The position numbers and the translations under genes were made by a program. DNA of 64,000 bases from an uncultured Chloroflexota bacterium (lineage in GTDB: Bacteria > Chloroflexota > Chloroflexia > Thermomicrobiales > UBA6265), in contig CALGSZ010000112.1 in NCBI GenBank assembly GCA_937901745.1, positions 40,718 through 104,717 on the forward strand. Direction: 5' to 3'. The notes below the pieces were generated by a model that was not told the origin of the DNA, did no database searches, and saw only the letters and a list, made by a program, of their open reading frames with translations. Numbering within the stretch: position 1 is the stretch's first letter; each line of letters starts with the position of its first letter. Shown here piece by piece: positions 7,689-15,423 of the stretch.

Positions 7689-9512
7689 CTAGACTTCGAC
7701 GAGCGACAACGTGAGCACCGAGTCTCCCCATCGCCCCGCGTCGCTCGGTTTCGGCACTTCCTCACGGATCCCAATGATCCGCACTCGTCGCGTTACCGGC
7801 GCCGCGTCGTAATCCACATCCTTGAAATCCACCGTCGCCGCCGCTTCCCATGCACTCCACACATCCGCGATCTGCTCTTGCCCCGTCCGAGGATCGACCG
7901 TCCCATCCCGCCGCACCGCCCGGTCTCGCGCTCGCACCGAGAGATGCCAGCGCCGGCGCCGCGCCGGCACGCTCAGCAGCTCGTACTCCGCCCAGAGCGC
8001 GGTAAGGACCGGCGCCCAATCAGTCACGCTCGACCACTGCACCCGCAGCTGCAGGAACCGAGAGACGGCGACAGCGGAGCTCACCTCCGCCTCGAGCGTC
8101 AGCACGTTCGCTAGCAGCGGCGCGTTGACCGACTGCTGCGCCGCCTGCGTCCACGTCAGCCCGCCGTCGAGCGAGTAGGAGAGCGTCAGCGTCACCGCGT
8201 CCGTGCTCGCCGGGTTTCCCCGCACCTCCGGTGCGGCAAACGTCGCTCCGACGTTGCGCCACGCCTTCAACGCGTCAGGAGCGCCAGCATCGAGCAGCGA
8301 TGTCCGGTATTCGCCGGACTCCCGCAGATCCGGAGCGTCAATGCTCTTGTTCGTAAGCCGGTACAGGTCATAGGTGACCGAGCTCGATCCATCGCGGAAG
8401 CACAAGAGATCGAACGTTCCACACCCGGCCAGGAACGCCGGCCAGCACCGCGCCGAGCTCGTCACGTTGCGAATGAGCCACCAGCCGGTCCCGTCGAACG
8501 CCCAGACCTGAAATGCGCCGTGGATCGACGTGATGCAGACGATCAGGTAATTCCCCGCGACCGTCGCCCCGTGGCACGCCTGCCCTTCAATCGGCGTCGC
8601 TGTCCACCCCTGACGCGTGTTCCCCGCGTTCGGGTTGAACTCCATCACCCGGCCCGTCAACCAGGTGTAGAGCCGGCCGCGATAGCTCAGCAGAAACAGA
8701 TAATCCTGATCGTCCGTGTAGACCCCGTGCGTAAAGATCGGCTCAGGATCAGCATTCCAATCGCCTGCCTGTGCGTCCCACCGGCCACCGAGCAGCCACA
8801 GGCTCCCCGTCTTCGTCGCGATCGCCACCTTCCCCGCGTGCAGCGCCATCCGGCGAGGCACACCATCCAGGACCCGGCTCGCCTCGGTCGTGCCGTCGTC
8901 CATCCGAATCATGTGGCCGTCTTGCCCGCCGAAGATCAGGAAGCCCGCGTAGCCGACGCCGCAATTCCCTTTGCGCCCAGCCCGCAGCGTCGCGTTCGTG
9001 CCCGCCGCCGTGTCGTGGACCTGGATGTCATTCGTCGAGCCGAAGAGGACGGCCACCTTGCCGGCCTGATGCACCGCCAGGTCGAGGATCTGCTTGCCGG
9101 AGCCGTAATCGCTGCGCCGGACGAAATCGGTCCATGCGGTCGCGGAGAGCACGTCCGACCGGTACAGATAGCGGCCGTTGCCAACGTAGATCCGCTCCGC
9201 CCCTGGCTCCCCGGCAATCACGCTCGGCGCTCGGTCGCTCGTCCGGACCGTCGTCAGCTCGGTCGCGTCGGTGTACGCCATCACGAACGGCCACGGTTGC
9301 ACGCCCCGGCCGTCGTACACCGGCCCGCATCCCTCGGCGTCCCAGCCCCGGTCCGTCTCCCACTGCACCGCCCGCCGTTGCCCACCGACGAAATCCCGCA
9401 CCACCACGCGGCCCGGTCGCGCCTCCGCCTCCCCATCGTTCATCCGCCGGTAGCTCCCCGGCACCACCATGTACACCCCGCCGGCGAGCTCGATATCCCC
9501 GACCTGCGCCAT
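7689..9512 (-). CDS. phage virion-associated beta-propeller-like protein
   Basis: The 607-residue protein starts at ATG 9512 with a GGAGG site. It contains at least six blade-like repeats of the type KVAVLFGSTNDIQVHD, FLIFGGQDGHMIRMDDG, KVAIATKTGSLWLLGGRWD and YLFLLSYRGRLYTWL. A C-terminal beta-rich region (~410-607) reads SLDGGLTWTQAAQ and ends in a jelly-roll-like pattern. No signal peptide is present. Propeller plus beta-sandwich proteins of this size occur in the tail-tip or fibre position of phages. Here it lies between the head genes and the lysin and is the only large candidate for a host-binding or tail part. The family is not recognised; the virion role is inference. Confidence 0.6.
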   Translation of the reverse strand: MAQVGDIELAGGVYMVVPGSYRRMNDGEAEARPGRVVVRDFVGGQRRAVQWETDRGWDAEGCGPVYDGRGVQPWPFVMAYTDATELTTVRTSDRAPSVIAGEPGAERIYVGNGRYLYRSDVLSATAWTDFVRRSDYGSGKQILDLAVHQAGKVAVLFGSTNDIQVHDTAAGTNATLRAGRKGNCGVGYAGFLIFGGQDGHMIRMDDGTTEASRVLDGVPRRMALHAGKVAIATKTGSLWLLGGRWDAQAGDWNADPEPIFTHGVYTDDQDYLFLLSYRGRLYTWLTGRVMEFNPNAGNTRQGWTATPIEGQACHGATVAGNYLIVCITSIHGAFQVWAFDGTGWWLIRNVTSSARCWPAFLAGCGTFDLLCFRDGSSSVTYDLYRLTNKSIDAPDLRESGEYRTSLLDAGAPDALKAWRNVGATFAAPEVRGNPASTDAVTLTLSYSLDGGLTWTQAAQQSVNAPLLANVLTLEAEVSSAVAVSRFLQLRVQWSSVTDWAPVLTALWAEYELLSVPARRRRWHLSVRARDRAVRRDGTVDPRTGQEQIADVWSAWEAAATVDFKDVDYDAAPVTRRVRIIGIREEVPKPSDAGRWGDSVLTLSLVEV

Positions 9513-9560
9513 TCCTCCCTCCCGCTCGGCCCCTTGCTCCCCGCCGGGAGCGGCCAGCGG

Positions 9561-9911
9561 CTAACCCCGCGCCGCGCGCCACTCCACGAACGCGAACACC
9601 CGCGCGCAACGGCAGTTGACGTGCAGCGGCGGTCGCGGCCCCTCCATCTCCGGCCACGCCAGCCCATGCAGAGGTCCGCACTCCGGGCAGACGCGCTCGT
9701 CCGCCGCCGTCTGCCACCGCGTCCAGATCATCGGGACCGCATCGGTCTGTTCGCTCCGCGCCGAGGGCTCCGGCACGAAACCGGTTCCCAGCCACGGATC
9801 GTCCACGCCCGGCAGAGCGATCAGCGGCGCGCTCCCCACCGCGGCCACTCCCGCGCTCGCGCTCGTCCCGCGCGGCGGCCCGCCGCCACGACTCATCCGG
9901 CCAACCCGCAT
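9561..9911 (-). CDS. MuF-like minor head protein fragment (short)
   Basis: The 116-residue product carries near its end the signature DERVCPECGPLHG followed by PPLHVNCRCARVFAF. This matches the C-terminal end of the Mu gpF/SPP1 gp7 head-morphogenesis family (C-x-x-C ... P-x-H-x-N-C-R-C). Full MuF proteins are usually 250-400 residues, so this is either a minimal version or a truncated remnant; the N-terminal 60 residues are low-complexity. It follows the adaptor gene by 21 bases. Family members sit inside the head near the portal. ATG 9896 is an alternative start. Confidence 0.6.
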   Translation of the reverse strand: MRVGRMSRGGGPPRGTSASAGVAAVGSAPLIALPGVDDPWLGTGFVPEPSARSEQTDAVPMIWTRWQTAADERVCPECGPLHGLAWPEMEGPRPPLHVNCRCARVFAFVEWRAARG

Positions 9912-9932
9912 GCGCTTGACTTGCCCTCGTTG

Positions 9933-10538
9933 CTACTCCCCCATCCATCCGCCGCGCGCTCGTCGCCACCGCGCCTCGATCAGCCGCTCCGCCTCGCGCG
10001 CGAAGCGGTCAGCGAGCGCCGCCATCGCCCCATCGCTCCCCACCCCACGCTTGCCGTCCTCGACCGCCCGCCGCCGAAGCGCGATCGCCGCCGCCAGCGC
10101 CACGACGATCTCCTCGTCACCTTCCCGTATCTCGACCGTCGTCACGTCGTCCGCCGGCAGCGACCGGCTCCCCAGGTAATCAATGCGCCAGGTCCCCGCC
10201 ACGGCCGGCGCCGCCAGCACCAGTTCCGATCCCCACCAGTCCCACGCTTGCTCACCCGTCGCGTTGCCTTCCCGCCTTCGCATCCGCGGCACGACGCGCC
10301 CCGCGCCATCCACCACGCGCACAACCTGGCTCCGATCGAGCGGCGGCTGGACTGGAACGCTCGTCGCGCCGCTCGCCACCGCGACGCTCACCGAGCGCTC
10401 GGCGGGGAACCGGCTGCCGTAGGTGTGCATCGCTTCCGCCAGAAAATCGTTCAGCGCGGCATCGTCCCAGAGCGGCGTGGCACCCGTGTCCTCCAAGCGC
10501 TGCCGGACCGCGCTCCGCAGCTCGGCCCGCGTCGTCAT
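9933..10538 (-). CDS. phage head-tail adaptor/connector-like protein
   Basis: The 201-residue protein starts at ATG 10538 and overlaps the portal stop in an ATGA, implying translational coupling. Its N-terminus (RAELRSAVRQRLEDTG, then LWDDAALNDFLAEAMHTYG) matches the helical start of many connector proteins that dock below the portal. A beta-rich middle and a helical C-terminus with EEIVVALAAAIALRRRAVED follow. Together with its position right after the portal this supports an adaptor role. The assignment is by pattern and context rather than a fixed motif. Confidence 0.65.
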   Translation of the reverse strand: MTTRAELRSAVRQRLEDTGATPLWDDAALNDFLAEAMHTYGSRFPAERSVSVAVASGATSVPVQPPLDRSQVVRVVDGAGRVVPRMRRREGNATGEQAWDWWGSELVLAAPAVAGTWRIDYLGSRSLPADDVTTVEIREGDEEIVVALAAAIALRRRAVEDGKRGVGSDGAMAALADRFAREAERLIEARWRRARGGWMGE

Positions 10539-11917
10539 GCCCCCTCCCCGGCGCGGCCATCGCCCGCGATCGCCGCCAGCGCCCGCATCTCTTCCAACAC
10601 CCGGTCCAGCTCACCCTCCGGATCGTCCCCACCAAGCGCCGCGACCGCCGTCCTCCGCGAGTGAATGCCCGCCGAAACGAGCCGGGCCGCGTTGCGCACC
10701 GCGCTCTCCGTGTCGCTCGGCAGCACATTCGGCCAGATCGTCACCGTCCGCCGCAGTCCTCCGAGATCCAACCCACCGAACCGCTCGAGCAGATCCAGCA
10801 CCCGCGCATTGCGCTCGCGGAAGGCTGCCTCCCACGCCCGGCGCTTGCGCTGCACCTTCTGCACGAGCGGCTGCACCTCGACCTCCAGCGCCGCCCCGCT
10901 CAGCACCCGGCCGGAATCCCCGAACGCCGTCCTCGGTGTCTCGCTCAGATCGTGCAGCGCCCGGTAGAGCACGTTGATGTAGTCGATGTGCAGCTGCACA
11001 CCGCCGCCGGAGAGCAGGTCCAGCAGGTACGCTTTCGCTCCCTCCGGCAGCTCCCACTTCGCGCCCGGCCCGACCGTGATTCCCTCGGAGCCGTCCACGT
11101 TCTCCAGCACCGCGATCGGCGCCCCGGAGAGCTCCAGCACCCGCGAGACGACCGACATCCGCGCGTTCAGCTCCCGGCAGACGTCGTAGAGATCGGCCAG
11201 GTCGGACTCACCCCAGAAAGCGTGCGATCGCGGGTTGTTCGGAATGACCACGTAGGGAATCCAGCCGTACGGGTTCGGTCCCTCCCGCACCAGCTGCCCC
11301 GCGATCTCGACCGTCCAACGCGATGGCGTCCACGTCTCGACCACGCGATAGACGCGCTCTGGCGCCAGCCCCGCCAGCGCGCTGCTCGCCATGATCGGCC
11401 CGAACGCTCGCGCCACCGCGGAGCCACTCATGCCGTATGCCTGGACAATGCTCTCGATGCGCCGAGGGTTGTCCGGCTCGCAGCGCGCGACCAGCGTCGC
11501 TGGATCGACGCCTACGATCACCGGCTCACCCCGCGTCGCGTCCCACGTCACCTTCAGCGCCGCATCCCCGAGGACCGCCGCATCCACGCACAGCTCCACA
11601 TCGAGCCGCGCCGCGTCATTCGCGGCCAGCGCCTCGGCCAGCGCCAGCTCAGCTCGCCGCGCCGCCGCCTCCAGCCCCGCGTCGGCCGGAGCCGGCACCG
11701 AGAAGGTGACCGGCGCGGGAAATACGTAGGACGCGACTTTGCGGACCAAGGTCCGCGCGTAGTTGAAGGTCAAGCGCGGCTCGCCCGGGCGCCGCTTACC
11801 GCTCCACTGTGTCCCCTCGTAGAAGGCAAGCGCTTCCGCGTAACGCGCGAAGCGCCGCTGGTCGGCCTCCGTGACCCATCCGGCCGGCCAGCCGTCCGTC
11901 ACCGCCGCACACTGCAT
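10535..11917 (-). CDS. phage portal protein (SPP1 Gp6-like)
   Basis: ATG at 11917 (MQCAAVTDGW) has AAGGAGAT just upstream and is preferred to the longer reading from 12013. The 460-residue protein contains an early FYEGTQWSGKRRPGEPRLTFNYARTLVRKVASYVF block typical of portal clip/wing starts. It also has the NPYGWIPYVVIPNNPRSHAFWGESDLADL segment, LNARMSVVSRVLELSGAPI, and a late DLSETPRTAFGD segment. Portals form the dodecameric ring at one head vertex through which DNA is packaged by terminase. It lies downstream of the capsid gene, the reverse of the common order, separated by about 2 kb holding non-phage-like DNA. Confidence 0.82.
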   Translation of the reverse strand: MQCAAVTDGWPAGWVTEADQRRFARYAEALAFYEGTQWSGKRRPGEPRLTFNYARTLVRKVASYVFPAPVTFSVPAPADAGLEAAARRAELALAEALAANDAARLDVELCVDAAVLGDAALKVTWDATRGEPVIVGVDPATLVARCEPDNPRRIESIVQAYGMSGSAVARAFGPIMASSALAGLAPERVYRVVETWTPSRWTVEIAGQLVREGPNPYGWIPYVVIPNNPRSHAFWGESDLADLYDVCRELNARMSVVSRVLELSGAPIAVLENVDGSEGITVGPGAKWELPEGAKAYLLDLLSGGGVQLHIDYINVLYRALHDLSETPRTAFGDSGRVLSGAALEVEVQPLVQKVQRKRRAWEAAFRERNARVLDLLERFGGLDLGGLRRTVTIWPNVLPSDTESAVRNAARLVSAGIHSRRTAVAALGGDDPEGELDRVLEEMRALAAIAGDGRAGEGA

Positions 11918-12076
11918 ATCTCCTTCCCTCACTCGACCCATCCACGCTCTGCCGATCAGCGCCACACCGCGCATCCACGTTTGCGCTTCCCGCCGGAGAC
12001 GCCCCAATCCCACTGCAGTAAACTTTGCCCAATTTCCGAAACGCCCCGGCAGTATTCGTGGTGGGTTGAATCACTG
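11918..12076. other. intergenic region between divergent portal and decayed plus-strand gene
   Basis: About 160 bases separate the portal start from the first codon of the frameshifted gene at 12077. The stretch carries the portal ribosome-binding site and lower-GC patches such as GTAAACTTTGCCCAATTTCC. I see no gene or clear promoter; it may hold promoters for both directions. Confidence 0.3.
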
Positions 12077-12644
12077 ATGGGCTCGAACGCTCATCAAGCC
12101 GTCTCTCGCGTTGCCTGTCTCACTGAGCGGTTCACCGTCGTCGGTGACCTCAGCGTCGGTCCCGCCAGCGCGCCGCGACGCCTCCTAAACTCCTCAATGA
12201 CCCCTCTACCTCGGTGCTCGCGCTCTCATCGCCGGTCCTCGTCCGGCCTGGCCGGCTCAGACAGCCAATCGGCGCGTTTTCGACCGGTCGCCTGCGCGAA
12301 TCCGACCTCAGCTGCCTCGTGGCCATTACCGAGCCGGAGCGTCCGGCGGAGCGCCGCTTCGCCGCCTACGTTCCCAAGCCCCCGTCCGCCTCGTCCTGCT
12401 CCTGCGCTCCGTCCTCGTCATCGGCAACGTCCACATCACCGGCCGCGCCGACCCGCTCGCCCATCTCCTGACGTGGCCCGAGCCATTCATCCCGGTCACC
12501 CGCGCGTCGCTGCTCACCGGCGAGACACCGATCTCCACCGACGCGCCCGCGAGAACGCTCACCGTCTTCGTCAATCGCGCCCATCTCGTCGGCACGCTCG
12601 CGGCCTTGCCGGCAAGGCCTGACACGGCCGCCGGGTCGTCGTAA
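12077..12644 (+). pseudogene. two-domain beta-rich protein gene with two -1 frameshifts
   Basis: Three adjoining reading frames join into one protein. ATG 12077 opens MGSNAHQAVSRVACL, then TERFTVVGDLSVG...RRLLNSS (to about 12198). The frame then drops by one base into DPSTSVLALSSPVLVRPGRL...AERRFAAYVPKP (to ~12380). It drops again at a run of five C (12379-12383) into VRLVLLLRSVLVIGNVHI...RTLTVFVNRAHLVGTLA, stopping at TAA 12644. All three segments show the strong GC third-position bias of real genes here. The halves look like repeats of one ~85-residue fold (strand-rich start, R/D-x-L-L-N or HLLTW, then FxxLTxA, ending in a VFVNRAHL-like strand). That pattern reminds me of the uncharacterised DUF6812 group. 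Two lesions suggest decay; sequencing error at the C run is possible for one. Confidence 0.55.
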
Positions 12645-12782
12645 GCGCGCACCGCCCTATCGCTTGTCAGAGGCACGCGTTCTGCATTGAGGAGGGGCGA
12701 CGCGGAATCTGGGGGGCATTCCGCGGAGAGACGGTTGCCGCTTGCCCCTGCGGTGGATGCAAGCGATCAGGAGGAACGCGCG

Positions 12783-13052
12783 ATGACCCAAGACGGGTCC
12801 ACGCTCCCGCCCGACCTCACCAACATGACGCGTGATGTCCGCAACACCTTAGCGGCGTCGCGAGCGCGCCTGCAGCTGACGCGCCGGCGCATGAACCGGG
12901 GTGAGGTCGATTTGGGTCAGTTGGCCGCGGATCTCGCGGATTTGGACCACTGTCTGGATCGCGTCCTCGCGACCCTCGTGATGCTAGAAAGCAACGCGCC
13001 CATCACGCCAGGCCAAAGGGAATCAGAGCCCCGCTCCCCTCGCGCTCTCTAG
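12783..13052 (+). CDS. orphan DHp-like hairpin protein lacking the phospho-acceptor His
   Basis: ATG 12783 follows AGGAGGAA by a good spacing and gives 89 residues. Residues ~13-68 (NMTRDVRNTLAASRARLQL ... LAADLADLDHCLDRVLATL) follow the heptad and residue pattern of histidine-kinase dimerisation/phosphotransfer (HisKA) helices. There the motif would read LxHDLRNPLTxI. The His position is Arg, while the adjacent Asp and the RN pair remain. There is no HATPase domain after it, only a polar tail. It may dimerise with or inhibit a kinase, or be a degenerate remnant. It sits 138 bases after the frameshifted gene on the same strand, inside the phage-like module but pointing the other way. The resemblance is by eye. 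Confidence 0.55.
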   Translation: MTQDGSTLPPDLTNMTRDVRNTLAASRARLQLTRRRMNRGEVDLGQLAADLADLDHCLDRVLATLVMLESNAPITPGQRESEPRSPRAL

Positions 13053-13178
13053 CCCGGCGTTGCCCGAGAGACGCGGGCCGGGCTCTACTGCCAGCGGTCT
13101 CTGGGAGGAATTCGGCACCTTGCAAGGAAGGCGCGCGACGCCCGCTTTGTCTCACCGTGGCATCGTTCAGCCAGAAAG

Positions 13179-13454
13179 CTACCGCCGGTGCGGCGACCAT
13201 GGCGACTCCGGGCGCCGCCGTTGGCGGGGCCGGTGCTCCAGGTGCCTCCGCGCGACCACGCGATTTGTCGCCTCATCAATCAGGACAAGCTCGCCAACCT
13301 CGCCTGCCCGCTGGAGCTCGCTCGCCCATGGATCGAGCGCCGTATGATGCGTCGCCACGCCTGGCACCCGGCCGAGCACTCGTGTGCTCTCGCCTCTTCG
13401 ATATTCGATCCGAAACCACCGCTCGGCCGCGGCCGACCCGCCCGCCATTCCCAT
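13179..13454 (-). CDS. small conserved-looking protein, unknown function
   Basis: ATG 13454 has AGGAG about 7 bases upstream, giving 91 residues. The core RWFRIEYRRGES ... RVLGRVPGVATHH, then AGEVGELVLIDEATNRVVARR, resembles short alpha-beta proteins that read 'YRVEYR ... GEVVLVDxxTGEVVARR'. The C-terminus is very basic. It lies on the same strand as the phage genes, between the capsid and portal genes. It may belong to the phage module or be a host gene; no function can be given. Confidence 0.5.
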   Translation of the reverse strand: MGMAGGSAAAERWFRIEYRRGESTRVLGRVPGVATHHTALDPWASELQRAGEVGELVLIDEATNRVVARRHLEHRPRQRRRPESPWSPHRR

Positions 13455-13937
13455 CGCTCACTCCTGCCCGTTTCCGCCGTCATCACTCCCTCGAGCACGG
13501 TCAAGAGGCAATGAGCGTCACCATATCGCCGCGTGATTGCCGCCCCGCCTCTCTACGTGACAGAAGGAGCAATGGATGAGAAGCAAGCGGCAAATTCTGT
13601 GCCATTCAGGCTAGCCCGATTGGCCATCGCCGCGCAGTACCGCGCATCACCCATCAGTCCCAACGCGATCGGGATACATGTACTTTCACAGATAGAAATG
13701 CCCGTCAATCAACGACGCCGCCACCGATTTCATCGGCCCCACGGTACCTGCCGCGCGCATCGCCCCCAGAACCCGCGCCAGCCACTACCAATTTCTCGTA
13801 GGGGCGGACACAGATTCCGCCCGTCGGCCGAAGGCCGACAGACATTGCCCGCCCCTCCTCTGACCGGAACGGAATTCGCCACTCCGGAGCGGCCGACTGC
13901 GGCTCCTCGAAAATGGCGCCATTGTGGCCGGCTACGG
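13455..13937. other. gene-free stretch with a hairpin repeat
   Basis: About 480 bases between the 91-aa gene and the capsid stop contain no convincing gene. The only structure I see is the double-hairpin repeat at 13797-13845. The reading frames crossing it are antisense or low-bias. Confidence 0.4.
13797..13845 (+). repeat. double-hairpin dispersed repeat, copy 1
   Basis: The unit reads CGTAGGGGCGGA-CACAGAT-TCCGCCC (stem 1) followed by GTCGGCC-GAA-GGCCGAC (stem 2). The same two-stem layout occurs at 15318-15363 (inverted) and 51483-51530. The second stem differs in sequence but stays paired, which argues for a structured element and not chance. Confidence 0.7.
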
Positions 13938-14828
13938 CTACGGCAAAATCCCCTTGATCCGCGCCACGCCGAGCATCGAAAACACCGCCATCCCCGTGTA
14001 CCACTTGATCCGCCAGCGCGTCGCGTCCTTCGTCTCGAGCTCGCCGATAGGTTCAATCTGGATCCCACCATGCTCGAGCCCCATCACACCCACGCCCTGG
14101 CCGAACTTCACCGCGTAGACGCTCGTGCAGTTATTCGCGGATCCCTGCGTCTGCGTCTCGGAGATGAAATCGTCCACGATCACCGGGATCCCGTCGTAGC
14201 TCTCAATCCGCTGACCGAACTGGTTGATGTCCGTCTCCAGGATCGTGCCGCTGCTCCGGCGCAGACTCTTCAGCTTCCGCCGCGTCCGGCGCGACATGAA
14301 CAGCGCATCCGGCTTCCCCGGCTTCACCAGATCAATCAGCTGATCCATCATGTCGAGCGTCAGCTGCGCCCCATTCGCGCCCGCCGTGATCTCCTGGCCG
14401 GACCCGTCCAAAATCATCGTCAGCCCGTCGAAGCTCTTGGGATCCGAAGAGCTATCACCATTGAAGAAGGCATCGGAGAATTTGTGCGCCACGGCCTTCG
14501 CCCGCAGCGCGATGATCTCCGCCTCAAGATCCTGCGTGTCCGCGTAGGTGGCAGCGAGGAAATTGTCGACGTCGGCATCCCCGCCCAGGATCTTCAGCGT
14601 CGCCGTCACCTCGGTGAACGTCGGCGTCGCCTCCGTCCAGGTGTCTCCGACGTCGTAGAAGCTCGCGGCCGGCATCGTGTTCTCCCGCGTGTAGCGGACC
14701 GCCGTGCCCGTCACCTCCATGAACGGCAGCATCTGCAACAGAACGCTCTCTTTGACGATCGTCTCGATCACGCCCCGCAGCAGCATGTCGTTGCTCAGCT
14801 TCGCGGCCTCAACCTTCGTCAGCGCCAC
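13938..14828 (-). CDS. phage major capsid protein (HK97-fold)
   Basis: The 296-residue protein begins at GTG 14828 with GGGAGTGAGG upstream. It opens with a helical N-arm (LTKVEAAKLSNDMLLRGVIETIV) and then the E-loop-like VRYTRENTMPAASFYDVGDTW. The spine/P-domain follows (AEIIALRAKAVAHKFSDAFFNGD, then LDMMDQLIDLVKPGKPDALFMSRRTRRKLKSLRR). An A-domain ends in GIPVIVDDFI and WYTGMAVFSMLGVARIKGIL. This matches the single-domain HK97-type capsid proteins of siphoviruses and GTAs. It is short and lacks the cleaved delta domain; no prohead protease is nearby. The scaffold-like gene lies just upstream. Confidence 0.82.
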   Translation of the reverse strand: MALTKVEAAKLSNDMLLRGVIETIVKESVLLQMLPFMEVTGTAVRYTRENTMPAASFYDVGDTWTEATPTFTEVTATLKILGGDADVDNFLAATYADTQDLEAEIIALRAKAVAHKFSDAFFNGDSSSDPKSFDGLTMILDGSGQEITAGANGAQLTLDMMDQLIDLVKPGKPDALFMSRRTRRKLKSLRRSSGTILETDINQFGQRIESYDGIPVIVDDFISETQTQGSANNCTSVYAVKFGQGVGVMGLEHGGIQIEPIGELETKDATRWRIKWYTGMAVFSMLGVARIKGILP

Positions 14829-14863
14829 GCCTCACTCCCTTCAGTGCTCCCCAATCCTCTTGC

Positions 14864-15259
14864 CTAGCCCCGGCGGGCCGCCGCGATCCCCCGCTTGATC
14901 TTCTCGGCGGTCGGCAACGCATCGAGATCCACCACCGCCACGCCTCCGCCCGCTGGCACCTTCGGCGGCTCGGCCGGCGCACCCTCGCTCCCCCGCGATT
15001 CACCAGATCCCTGCCGCTCCTGCACCCGCTGCGCCACCGCCTGATACGCGGCCCGCGCCGGCTCCACGCTTGCCATCAGCTCCGCCACGCTCGATCCCTG
15101 AATTAGCTCAGGCACCACATCCTGATGCGCGCGCAAAATCAGCTCCCGCACCGCCGCGATCTCGTCTCCGTTCACCGACTCCCCCCGTTCGCCTTCAGCC
15201 CCGGCACTCGATTCCTGATTCACCACCTGCCCCGGCTGCTCCACATCCTCGCGCTCCAC
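14864..15259 (-). CDS. scaffolding-like phage protein
   Basis: GTG 15259 with AGGAGG ~6 bases upstream gives 131 residues; a reading from GTG 15319 has no such site. The protein is polar, Glu/Ala/Gln-rich, with a helical middle (DEIAAVRELILRAHQDVVPELI and ELMASVEPARAAYQAVAQRVQER). The C-terminal segment is LDALPTAEKIKRGIAAARRG. Position immediately before the capsid gene, small size and helical low-complexity composition fit a scaffold protein that guides procapsid assembly. There is no diagnostic motif, so this rests on context. Confidence 0.55.
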   Translation of the reverse strand: MEREDVEQPGQVVNQESSAGAEGERGESVNGDEIAAVRELILRAHQDVVPELIQGSSVAELMASVEPARAAYQAVAQRVQERQGSGESRGSEGAPAEPPKVPAGGGVAVVDLDALPTAEKIKRGIAAARRG

Positions 15260-15317
15260 AACCCCCTCCTCTAGCCCCTTCCTTGACCGAATCGCCCGGA
15301 CGTGCCCGAATTCATCC

Positions 15318-15363
15318 ACGGCCCTGCGGGCCGTGGGCGGACACGGGTTCCGCCCCTACGAAC
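15318..15363 (-). repeat. double-hairpin dispersed repeat, copy 2 (inverted)
   Basis: On the plus strand the copy reads CGGCCC-TGC-GGGCCG then GGGCGGA-CACGGGT-TCCGCCCCTACG. Read on the minus strand it has the same order as copy 1. It lies between the terminase and scaffold genes of the phage-like module, just upstream of the scaffold start. Confidence 0.65.
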
Positions 15364-15423
15364 ACACCACACCGCCGCTCCTCACCCCCCGCCCCTTAGC
15401 CCCTAACCCCCGACCCCCAACCC

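Noticed and set aside
10661..12622. 653-codon plus-strand frame
   Set aside because: Most of it is antisense to the portal gene; only its stretch near 12077-12198 agrees with the frameshifted gene.
12326..12676. 116-codon minus-strand frame
   Set aside because: It lies opposite the decayed plus-strand gene, which has the better codon bias and protein pattern.
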